From: an uncultured Anaeroplasmataceae bacterium
GTDB lineage: Bacteria; Bacillota_I; Bacilli_A; Acholeplasmatales; Anaeroplasmataceae
Reading direction: 5' to 3'
Assembly (NCBI GenBank): GCA_947629825.1
Contig: CANRFF010000006.1
Location: forward strand, 1-64,000
DNA length: 64,000 bases
The notes under the pieces were generated by a model that saw only the letters and a list, made by a program, of their open reading frames with translations, was not told the origin of the DNA and did not search any database. Positions 43,301 to 49,854 of this stretch are shown here, piece after piece; positions within the stretch are counted from its first letter, which is position 1, and every line of letters starts with the position of its first letter. A program made the translations under genes and the position numbers.

Positions 43301-44182
43301 ATGAAAGACTATCTTCAGAAAGCCTATTGTATGAATCAGACTTGTCGAATTTATGCGGCAATCACAACCCATTTATCTCAAGAGGCTCAGAAAATACATC
43401 ATCTATGGCCGACATCGGCAGCGGCACTCAGCCGGACTCTGACAATCAGCGCCATAATGTCATGTACCTATAAATCCCAAGAACGTCTGACGATCAAAAT
43501 TACAGGCGACGGCCCTGTCTGTCCGATTACTGTAGAAGCTTCCGACGGTGCAGTCAGAGGATATGTCCACAATCCCGGCGTTTTTTTAACCTATTCCAAA
43601 GGCGGAATTGCGGTTAAAGAAGGAGTGGGAAACAGTGGTATGATCGAAGTCATCAAAGATCTGCATATGAGAATTCCTTTTTCTTCTTCGGCACCATTGA
43701 AATCCGGAGAAATTGCCGAAGATTTTACTTATTATTTCGCTTTGTCCGAACAAATCCCTTCTTCCGTCGGTTTGGGAGAAAAATTCGACCGGGAAGGAAA
43801 TCTGATCGCAAGCGGCGGCTTTTTACTCCAAGTGATGCCCGGTTGCAGTGAAGAACACATCGCCCGTTTGGAAAAAAAACTGGCCTCTTTGAAAAGTTGT
43901 GCCGAAATGATCGAACAAGGATATACTCCGGAAGATATCATCGACGAAATTACAGACGGTGATTATCAAATTCTCGAAACCAAAGAATTGAATTATTTTT
44001 GTCCCTGCAGTCGAAACCGCTTTGAAAAAGGACTTCTTTCACTGGGAAAACAAGAACTTCTGCAGATTCTGAAAGAAGATCACAAAGCCTCTTTGACTTG
44101 TCAATTTTGTAATAAAACCTATGAATTCGACGAAAAAGATTTACAAAAACTCATCGATTCATTTCCGAAAAGCACTAAATAG
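43301..44182 (+). CDS. hslO: Redox-regulated chaperone Hsp33
   Basis: Hsp33 is an ATP-independent holdase switched on by oxidation. The C-terminal zinc switch has its four cysteines at C234 and C236 (FCPCSRNRF) and C267 and C270 (TCQFCNKTYEF), the C-x-C and C-x-x-C pattern of the family. The N-terminal substrate-binding part has TRTLT-like SRTLTISAIMS, VRGYVHNPGV and GGFLLQVMPG. Length 293 is normal. The stop codon lies inside a terminator stem, and the 3' end overlaps the convergent recQ by 24 bases. Confidence 0.96.
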   Translation: MKDYLQKAYCMNQTCRIYAAITTHLSQEAQKIHHLWPTSAAALSRTLTISAIMSCTYKSQERLTIKITGDGPVCPITVEASDGAVRGYVHNPGVFLTYSKGGIAVKEGVGNSGMIEVIKDLHMRIPFSSSAPLKSGEIAEDFTYYFALSEQIPSSVGLGEKFDREGNLIASGGFLLQVMPGCSEEHIARLEKKLASLKSCAEMIEQGYTPEDIIDEITDGDYQILETKELNYFCPCSRNRFEKGLLSLGKQELLQILKEDHKASLTCQFCNKTYEFDEKDLQKLIDSFPKSTK

Positions 44183-45343
44183 TGCTTTTTTTTGACAGTT
44201 ATCGCAAAAGCACTGCGAATGAACAATATGTCCGAAATAAGAAGCCAGCCATTGATTCCGACACTTTTTGGTCAAACAAAAATCAACGACGTCTTCCGTT
44301 TTTTGACGACTGATTCGATCTTTACAAAAAAAATTCATCATTTTAAGATCGGAAAAATCAAACAGTAAAATGCTTTCTCCTCCTTTTTGATCCCGGCAAG
44401 CCCGGCCGATCTCTTGAACATAATCTTCTATGGACAAAGGGATTTCATACAAAAGGACAAATCGCAAATCCGGTAAATCGATTCCCATTCCAAACGCATT
44501 CGTACAAATCATAAAATTTGCTTGCCGGTTTTCAAAAAGACGATAATTCTTTTCTTTTTCTTCGATTTCCATTCCTCCATGGAATTTCAAACAGGAAAAA
44601 TTCAAAGAAATGCATAACTCATAAAGTTCTTCCACTCTTTTTTTGCTCAGACAATAGACCAATCCACGTTCGGACGTATGTTTCAGATAAGAAATCAGAA
44701 ACCTTTCTTTGAAAGGAGTGATTTCCACTTTTTGAATGAAATTCTTTTTGGGTTCGTAAATCGAAATGATTTTCGGATTTTTTAAACGCAGATACATTTT
44801 GATTTTTTCTATGGTTTGACCGGTCGCAGTGGCAGTCAGTGCCAAAATCGGCGGTCGATTGGCAAGTTGTTCGATAAATTCGCTGATTTTCAAAAAATCG
44901 GTTCGAAACGTTTCACCCCATAAAATCGTATGGGCTTCATCAACGGCAAATAAGGACACTTTCAGATTTTTCGGCCAATGGTTTCGGCAAAATCTCAGTT
45001 GTTCCGGCGATAAATACAAAATTTTGACTTGAGAGGATTGCAATTTTCGAAATATTTCCTTTCTTTTGAAAAAATCATCTTTGGAAGAAAAATAAACCGC
45101 TTCGATATTTTTCTTTTTCAAAGATTGAACCTGATCTTTCATGAGCGCAATCAAAGGAGAAATCACAATGGTAATGCCTTCCGACAGTAGGGCGGGAAGT
45201 TGATATAAAAGTGATTTTCCGTAACTTGTGGGAAACTGTCCGATACAATCTTTTCCCTGTAAAATCCATTCGATTACCTCCTGTTGATGAGGTCGAAAAG
45301 AACGATACCCGAAATATTTTTCCAAAGCGTCGACCAATGTCAT
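44159..45343 (-). CDS. RecQ-family ATP-dependent DNA helicase, short form
   Basis: This is a superfamily 2 3'-5' DNA helicase. Motif I is FPTSYGKSLLYQLPA near residue 36, motif II AVDEAHTILWG near 133, motif III LALTATATG near 168, and motif VI region QEIGRACRDQKGGES near 317; the arginine finger region is present. A zinc-binding subdomain closes the protein (LTKKCRNQW, then FCDNCQKK). At 394 residues it lacks the winged-helix and HRDC domains of full RecQ (about 600), like other RecS/short RecQ forms. It overlaps hslO at the 3' end by 24 bases. The Walker A has Y in place of a glycine (TSYGKS), as in some RecQ proteins. Confidence 0.92.
   Translation of the reverse strand: MTLVDALEKYFGYRSFRPHQQEVIEWILQGKDCIGQFPTSYGKSLLYQLPALLSEGITIVISPLIALMKDQVQSLKKKNIEAVYFSSKDDFFKRKEIFRKLQSSQVKILYLSPEQLRFCRNHWPKNLKVSLFAVDEAHTILWGETFRTDFLKISEFIEQLANRPPILALTATATGQTIEKIKMYLRLKNPKIISIYEPKKNFIQKVEITPFKERFLISYLKHTSERGLVYCLSKKRVEELYELCISLNFSCLKFHGGMEIEEKEKNYRLFENRQANFMICTNAFGMGIDLPDLRFVLLYEIPLSIEDYVQEIGRACRDQKGGESILLFDFSDLKMMNFFCKDRISRQKTEDVVDFCLTKKCRNQWLASYFGHIVHSQCFCDNCQKKALFSAFRK
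44168..44193 (+). terminator. Terminator of hslO
   Basis: AAAAGCACT / AGTGCTTTT with a four-base loop is followed by T-run. The hslO stop codon is in the loop and stem. Confidence 0.9.
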
Positions 45344-45420
45344 AAAATCACCGACTTCATTGTATCATAGTCATTGATTTTTGCGGGTTTTAACGTTTTT
45401 GATTAAAAAATTTCGAAATG

Positions 45421-45448
45421 AAAAAAAAGGAGGTTTTCTATTCCTCCT
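45421..45448 (-). terminator. Terminator of the rplK-galE operon
   Basis: On the minus strand AGGAGG / CCTCCT with a nine-base loop is followed by eight T. It begins in the last codons of galE. Confidence 0.85.
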
Positions 45449-46460
45449 GATATCCTTTGGGATTTTTTTGTTGCCATCGCCAAGCGTCTTCGCACATCTG
45501 ATGCAAATCATATTTCGCTACAAAATTCAATTCTTTTTTCGCTTTTTCCACCGAGGCGAAATTTTGCGGGACATCCCCTTCTCTTCTGGGACCGATTTGA
45601 TAAGGAATTTTCAATCCCGACGCTTCTTCGAAAGCATGAATGACTTCCAAAACACTGTATCCTTTTCCGGTTCCCAAATTATAGACGACCCGTCCGCAAT
45701 TCGTGTATAGTTTCCGCAAAGCCAGCAAATGACCGCAAGCCAAATCGCAGACATGGATATAGTCACGGATACACGTTCCGTCTTCGGTCGGATAATCTTT
45801 TCCGAAAACGGTCAGATAAGGTAATTTCCCAATGGCCACTTGTGTGATGTAAGGCAATAAATTGTTGGGAATTCCTCTCGGTTCTTCCCCGATCTTTCCG
45901 GAAGGATGTGCCCCAATCGGATTGAAGTATCGCAAAATCGCAATATTCCAATCAGAATGAGCCTTTGAAAAGGAAGTCAACATCTGCTCAATCATACATT
46001 TGCTTTGGCCATAGGGACTCATCGCAAAAATTTCAGACTCTTCGGACACCGGCACTGTTTTGGGAACGCCGTAAACCGTGGCAGATGATGAAAAAATAAA
46101 GTTTTTCACTTGATATTTCTCGGAAAGTTCAAGTAAATTCAACGTAGAAATCAAATTATTCCGAAAATACTTTAACGGAACCCGAACGGATTCGCCCACG
46201 GCTTTATATCCGGCAAAATGAATCACGGCATCAAAGGTATTTTGCCTGAAAACTTCTTCCAACAACTCTTTGTCACAACAGTCGTAAGGATAGAGTTTGA
46301 TGGATTTCTTTGTGATTTCTTCCACTCTGCGAAGCGCTTCTTTCGAAGAATTACAAAAATTATCGACAACGATCACTTCGATTTCATTCGACAATAACTC
46401 AACCAGAGTATGACTTCCGATATAACCCGCACCCCCGGTAACCAAAACGCAATGTCTCAT
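45438..46460 (-). CDS. galE: UDP-glucose 4-epimerase
   Basis: GalE interconverts UDP-glucose and UDP-galactose with bound NAD, feeding polysaccharide synthesis or galactose use. The NAD-binding VTGGAGYIGSHTLVEL is at the N-terminus, the catalytic Ser region is FSSSATVYG, the Y-x-x-x-K pair is in SPYGQSKCMIEQ, and the substrate part has RYFNPIGAHPSGKIGE and LGTGKGYSVLEV. Length 340 is standard. RBS AGGAGG precedes the ATG, 10 bases after rsmC. No other sugar gene is nearby; the place at the end of a ribosomal operon is unusual. Confidence 0.95.
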   Translation of the reverse strand: MRHCVLVTGGAGYIGSHTLVELLSNEIEVIVVDNFCNSSKEALRRVEEITKKSIKLYPYDCCDKELLEEVFRQNTFDAVIHFAGYKAVGESVRVPLKYFRNNLISTLNLLELSEKYQVKNFIFSSSATVYGVPKTVPVSEESEIFAMSPYGQSKCMIEQMLTSFSKAHSDWNIAILRYFNPIGAHPSGKIGEEPRGIPNNLLPYITQVAIGKLPYLTVFGKDYPTEDGTCIRDYIHVCDLACGHLLALRKLYTNCGRVVYNLGTGKGYSVLEVIHAFEEASGLKIPYQIGPRREGDVPQNFASVEKAKKELNFVAKYDLHQMCEDAWRWQQKNPKGYQEE

Positions 46461-46470
46461 AAAATGCCTC

Positions 46471-47070
46471 CTATTTTACCGCTTTCAAAATGTAATACCC
46501 TTTGTCTTTGGCAACAATTTCACAATTTCCGAACCGGTTTCGAAGAAATTCCCGCGAAGAAGGAGCTCCCTGTTTTTTCTGAATCACCACCCATAGTTCT
46601 CCAAGGGGACCCAAGCGCTGATAAGCTCCTTCGTAAATCGCAAAAACCACTTTTTTCCCCGCCCGAATCGGCGGATTCGTCAGAATGGTCTGAAAAACGA
46701 CCGATTGCGGAAGTTGTTCATAGAGATCACTGTGGTAGGATCGAATCCGAACATGGTTTTCCACAGCATTTTGTTCCAAAAGATGAAAGGCTCTTTCATT
46801 GATTTCGGCAGCATATACTTCTTCTGAAGTCAATTTCGCAACCGGAATACAAATGGCACCATAGCCTGCTCCCATATCCAATATGGGAGTACGCAACTGT
46901 GAAAAATTCAGTGTTTTCAATAAGACATAACTGCCGTAATCGATAAATTTTTTGGAAAAAACACCATCATCCGAATGAAATACAAATTTTTCATTTTGAA
47001 AGAAAAAATCAAACGTCGTTGGTTTAGAATGCAAATCCGTTTGATCTTTTTCATAATAATGATGATTCAT
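46471..47070 (-). CDS. Class I SAM-dependent rRNA methyltransferase, RsmC-like
   Basis: This is a 199-residue single-domain methyltransferase of the RsmC/RlmG (MTS) family, which methylates the exocyclic amino group of guanine, probably in 16S rRNA. The SAM-binding motif ILDMGAGYGAICIPVA is near residue 60, and the catalytic ILTNPPIRAGKK near residue 130. Low-GC Gram-positives commonly have such a gene (YbxB) right after rplL, as here. ATG 47070 has GAGGAGG upstream. The gap to rplL is 57 bases with no strong terminator, so it is probably read through from the ribosomal genes. Confidence 0.92.
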   Translation of the reverse strand: MNHHYYEKDQTDLHSKPTTFDFFFQNEKFVFHSDDGVFSKKFIDYGSYVLLKTLNFSQLRTPILDMGAGYGAICIPVAKLTSEEVYAAEINERAFHLLEQNAVENHVRIRSYHSDLYEQLPQSVVFQTILTNPPIRAGKKVVFAIYEGAYQRLGPLGELWVVIQKKQGAPSSREFLRNRFGNCEIVAKDKGYYILKAVK

Positions 47071-47127
47071 GTAAGACCTCCTCAATCAAGGAACAGACCT
47101 GTATGAATCAGGTTGATTCAACTTTAA

Positions 47128-47511
47128 TTACTTTAATTCAACAGTAGCGCCGGCTGCTTCCAATTTTGCCTTGATTTCATCGGCTTCGGCTTTGGAAACT
47201 TTTTCTTTGACTGCTTTCGGAGCACCGTCAACCAAGTCTTTGGATTCTTTCAAACCCAAACCTGTTATTTCTTTGACAACTTTGATTACACCCAATTTAG
47301 CAGAACCGGCATTGGTAAGTACAACATCGAATTCCGTTTGTTCTGCGGCAGCGGCAGGAGCATCTCCGGCTCCGCTTGCAGCAGGTGCGGCAGCAACTGC
47401 CGTCGGGTCGATCCCGAACTCTTCTTTCATTGCATCAACCAATTCTTTAATTTCGAGAATTGTCATTTCCTTTAAAGATTCGATAAAAACTTCTTTTGTT
47501 AATTTAGCCAT
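47128..47511 (-). CDS. rplL: 50S ribosomal protein L7/L12
   Basis: L7/L12 forms the flexible stalk dimers that recruit translation factors. The N-terminal dimerisation part ([20 protein letters not shown]), the Ala-rich hinge ([19 protein letters not shown]) and the C-terminal domain ([36 protein letters not shown]) are all clear. Length 127 is a few residues longer than usual because of the hinge. RBS GGAGG precedes the ATG; the gap after rplJ is 31 bases. Confidence 0.98.
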   Translation of the reverse strand: MAKLTKEVFIESLKEMTILEIKELVDAMKEEFGIDPTAVAAAPAASGAGDAPAAAAEQTEFDVVLTNAGSAKLGVIKVVKEITGLGLKESKDLVDGAPKAVKEKVSKAEADEIKAKLEAAGATVELK

Positions 47512-47542
47512 TTTCTTTTTCCTCCATATTTTCTTATTTTAT

Positions 47543-48034
47543 TTAGGCTGTTTGACCTTTTTCGACTAACATATTTAACCCAATAGACAACTGACTCAAA
47601 GTACCCAACATACCGGCAGCCAATTGCGTCAACAATGTTTCGTAAGATGGTAATTGTGATAATACTTTCAATTGTTCAATCGAATAGACATCTCCATCTA
47701 CAACGCCTTTTACGACTTGAACTTTATCGTTATTCGCAGCCGCCTTAAACAACTGTTTGGCAGGGGCTACAAGATCGGAACCGGAAAATGCCAACGCTAC
47801 CGGTCCGACAAAGGCATCATCCAAATCATAACCGCATTCTTTGGCCGCACGTCTGGAAATATTGTTCTTGATTACCTGAACTTCGCAACCGTCGGAACGC
47901 ATATTACGACGAAGTTGTTGAAAATCATCCACGGTCAGACCTTGATACTTGAACGCAATGACGGTTGCCGAGTTTTTCATTTTTTCAACAAGTTCTGTAA
48001 CTTCTTTTTGCTTTTGTAAAATACTCTCTTTCAT
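47543..48034 (-). CDS. rplJ: 50S ribosomal protein L10
   Basis: L10 anchors the L7/L12 stalk to the ribosome. The N-terminal domain has VIAFKYQGLTVDDFQQLRR and the conserved VQVIKNNISRRAAKE; the C-terminal helix binds L12 dimers. Length 163 is typical. The gene follows the L10 leader element (48056-48152), by which L10 or L10-L12 controls its own operon, and has a GGAGG site before the ATG. Confidence 0.97.
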   Translation of the reverse strand: MKESILQKQKEVTELVEKMKNSATVIAFKYQGLTVDDFQQLRRNMRSDGCEVQVIKNNISRRAAKECGYDLDDAFVGPVALAFSGSDLVAPAKQLFKAAANNDKVQVVKGVVDGDVYSIEQLKVLSQLPSYETLLTQLAAGMLGTLSQLSIGLNMLVEKGQTA

Positions 48035-48055
48035 CGGTTAACCTCCGTTTAAAAT

Positions 48056-48152
48056 TTTAAAAACTTCCCACCAAGACATGAGAAGTTTTTCAATCTTATC
48101 ATACCTCGGTAGAAATTAAGTGCTTTCGCACGCCTACTGTCTTCGGCGATTC
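48056..48152 (-). promoter_or_regulatory. L10 leader (r-protein autoregulation element) with attenuator
   Basis: The minus-strand RNA has the Firmicute L10-leader features in order: a stem formed by CAGUAGG and its partner CUACCGAGG (near 48133-48139 and 48105-48113) enclosing a GCGUGCGAAAGCAC-like hairpin, then a terminator hairpin AAACUUCUCAUG...GGGAAGUUU with T-run (48059-48090). In the known systems L10-L12 binding favours the terminator. It fills the 124-base gap between rplA and rplJ. Confidence 0.85.
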
Positions 48153-48158
48153 ATTTTT

Positions 48159-48851
48159 TTATTTATTCAGTGTATCTGAATCAATTCGAACACCGGGTCC
48201 CATCGTCGATGCTACGGAAACATTCTTGATATAGGTCCCTTTTACCGTTGAAGGACGAGCCTTCATCAACGCATCATAGACAACTTTTAAGTTTTCTTTC
48301 AACTTTTCGGCACCGAAAGATACTTTTCCGATTGTCATCTGAATATTTCCTACTTTATCCGGACGATATTCCACTTTACCGGCTTTGATATCCTTGACTG
48401 CTTGGGCGATATTCATTGTCACCGTTCCGGTTTTCGGGTTTGGCATCAATCCTTTCGGACCCAAAACTCTACCTAACCGTCCGAGTTCCCCCATCATATC
48501 CGGGGTTGCGACAATAACGTCAAAATCAAACCAGCCCTGATTGATTTTCGCAATCATATCCGAATCTCCGACATAATCGGCTCCGGCTTCTTTGGCTTCC
48601 GTTTGTTTGGCACCGCGACAAACCACCAAAACCTTACGTGTTTTACCGGTTCCGTTCGGCAATACGATCGCTCCGCGAATGTTATGATCTGCTTTCCGAG
48701 GATCGATTCCCAAACGGAAAGCAACATCGACAGATGCATCGAATTTGGAAGTAGACGTCTTACAAGCCAGTTCCAATCCTTCCAGAACCGGATATGCCTT
48801 GGAACGATCTACCAATTTTGCCGCTTCAACGTATTTTTTTCCTCTCTTCAT
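48159..48851 (-). CDS. rplA: 50S ribosomal protein L1
   Basis: L1 forms the mobile stalk at the ribosomal E site and in many bacteria represses its own operon. The N-terminus [17 protein letters not shown], the [20 protein letters not shown] signature near residue 125 and the C-terminal [19 protein letters not shown] (pieces within the limit) are typical. ATG 48851 has AGGAGG upstream; the longer frame would run through the leader. Length 230 is normal. A copy of the L1-type motif (48867-48893) directly precedes the gene. Confidence 0.98.
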   Translation of the reverse strand: MKRGKKYVEAAKLVDRSKAYPVLEGLELACKTSTSKFDASVDVAFRLGIDPRKADHNIRGAIVLPNGTGKTRKVLVVCRGAKQTEAKEAGADYVGDSDMIAKINQGWFDFDVIVATPDMMGELGRLGRVLGPKGLMPNPKTGTVTMNIAQAVKDIKAGKVEYRPDKVGNIQMTIGKVSFGAEKLKENLKVVYDALMKARPSTVKGTYIKNVSVASTMGPGVRIDSDTLNK

Positions 48852-48866
48852 TTTCTTCCTCCTAAA

Positions 48867-48893
48867 ATGTGGTCTAGCGGGAATTCCTCCCAC
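48867..48893 (-). promoter_or_regulatory. L1-binding-site-like motif before rplA
   Basis: On the minus strand GTGGGAGGA, a short GAATTC-centred stem and GACCACAT. The GTGG/CCAC helix with an asymmetric GAG/GA loop resembles the L1 site of 23S rRNA. A second copy precedes rplK. Confidence 0.6.
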
Positions 48894-48922
48894 AAATTTA
48901 GGCTGCTGTACACAACCTGTGA

Positions 48923-49348
48923 TTATCCTTCGACGACAATTCCCATATTTCTTGCGGTACCCGCAATAATATTGGCAGCCGCCTCCAGATCGTTTGCATT
49001 CAAATCAGGCATTTTCATTTCGGCAATTTCTTTTACCTTCTGACGACTGATTTTCGCTACAGTATGTTTCTTTGAATTTTCCGAACCTTTTTCAATACCG
49101 GCAGCTTTCTTCAATAAATCGGAAGCCGGCGGAGTCTTTACAACGAATGTAAAGGAACGGTCCTCATAAACTGAGATAACAACTGGTAACACATATCCCA
49201 TTTTATCCTTTGTCTGGTCATTGAATTGAGAACAAAAGCCTGGAATATTAACCCCTGCCTGTCCTAATGCCGGACCGACCGGTGGTGCTGGATTCGCTTT
49301 GCCCGCTTGAATTTGTAATTTGACTACTTTTACAACCTTCTTAGCCAC
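48923..49348 (-). CDS. rplK: 50S ribosomal protein L11
   Basis: L11 forms the GTPase-associated centre with 23S rRNA and is needed for stringent response signalling. The N-terminal domain has [19 protein letters not shown] and the C-terminal rRNA-binding domain [19 protein letters not shown]. The start is GTG at 49348 (GGAGG nine bases upstream), which gives the standard 141 residues. It is the first gene of the operon; a perfect sigma-A promoter lies at 49443-49471 and an L1-type motif is in the leader. Confidence 0.98.
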   Translation of the reverse strand: MAKKVVKVVKLQIQAGKANPAPPVGPALGQAGVNIPGFCSQFNDQTKDKMGYVLPVVISVYEDRSFTFVVKTPPASDLLKKAAGIEKGSENSKKHTVAKISRQKVKEIAEMKMPDLNANDLEAAANIIAGTARNMGIVVEG

Positions 49349-49373
49349 TTTGTGTTTCCTCCTTCTTTCAATG

Positions 49374-49412
49374 ATGTGGTCATGCAGATTTACTTTAGTA
49401 AATCCTCCCACT
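49374..49412 (-). promoter_or_regulatory. L1-binding-site-like motif before rplK
   Basis: On the minus strand GTGGGAGGA, a perfect hairpin (GATTTAC, TAAA, GTAAATC) and GACCACAT. The outer blocks are the same as before rplA, while the inner stems differ, which indicates a selected RNA structure. Confidence 0.65.
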
Positions 49413-49442
49413 CTATGTACATTACCATACACGTACTTTTAT

Positions 49443-49471
49443 AGTATATCAAAATGAGAGAAATGTGTCAA
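49443..49471 (-). promoter_or_regulatory. Sigma-A promoter of the rplK operon
   Basis: On the minus strand TTGACA (49466-49471) and TATACT (49443-49448) are 17 bases apart. Confidence 0.88.
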
Positions 49472-49504
49472 TGAAATTTTTCAAAAAGATGAATTTCAAT
49501 TCTC

Positions 49505-49533
49505 TTGACATATACCCTCATAGTGTATATAAT
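49505..49533 (+). promoter_or_regulatory. Sigma-A promoter of csoR-copA
   Basis: TTGACA (49505-49510) and TATAAT (49528-49533) are perfect and 17 bases apart; the CsoR-type operator fills the spacer. Confidence 0.9.
49511..49529. promoter_or_regulatory. CsoR-type operator
   Basis: TATACCCTCATAGTGTATA is an imperfect inverted repeat (outer TATAC/GTATA) with the ACCC...GT core expected of CsoR sites. It exactly fills the promoter spacer, so binding would block RNA polymerase; copper would release it. Confidence 0.7.
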
Positions 49534-49551
49534 GAGATGTGAGGTGTTACT

Positions 49552-49842
49552 ATGCAACAAAATGAAACCATTCGGACAACTAAACGAAATTCCGAAGACA
49601 AAAAAGCATTGATTCATCGATTGAACCGTATCAACGGACAAATTCGGGGAATCACTAAAATGATTGAAGAAGATCGTTACTGTGAAGATATTTTAATTCA
49701 GTTGTCCGCCGTTGAACAATCGGTTAAAAGTCTGGCTTCCATTCTTTTGGAACGCCACTTGAAAAATTGCGTTAAAAACGACATTCTGGAAGGAAAAGAC
49801 GAATCTTTGAATGAAGTAGTCCATCTTTTCAAACGCTTTTAG
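49552..49842 (+). CDS. csoR: Copper-sensing repressor CsoR
   Basis: CsoR is an all-helical tetrameric repressor released from DNA when it binds Cu(I). The three Cu ligands C-H-C are present: C44 (DRYCED), H69 and C73 (ERHLKNC). The DUF156 core LIHRLNRINGQIRGITKMI is at residues 20-38. Length 96 is typical. The GAGGTG site is five bases from the ATG. The gene is followed after 12 bases by copA, and its operator is seen in the promoter, so the operon is copper-induced. Confidence 0.93.
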   Translation: MQQNETIRTTKRNSEDKKALIHRLNRINGQIRGITKMIEEDRYCEDILIQLSAVEQSVKSLASILLERHLKNCVKNDILEGKDESLNEVVHLFKRF

Positions 49843-49854
49843 AAAGGAAAAACC

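Noticed and set aside
49349-49432. N-terminal extension of L11
   Set aside because: L11 is 141 residues with a start at GTG 49348; the extension is the L1-type leader RNA.
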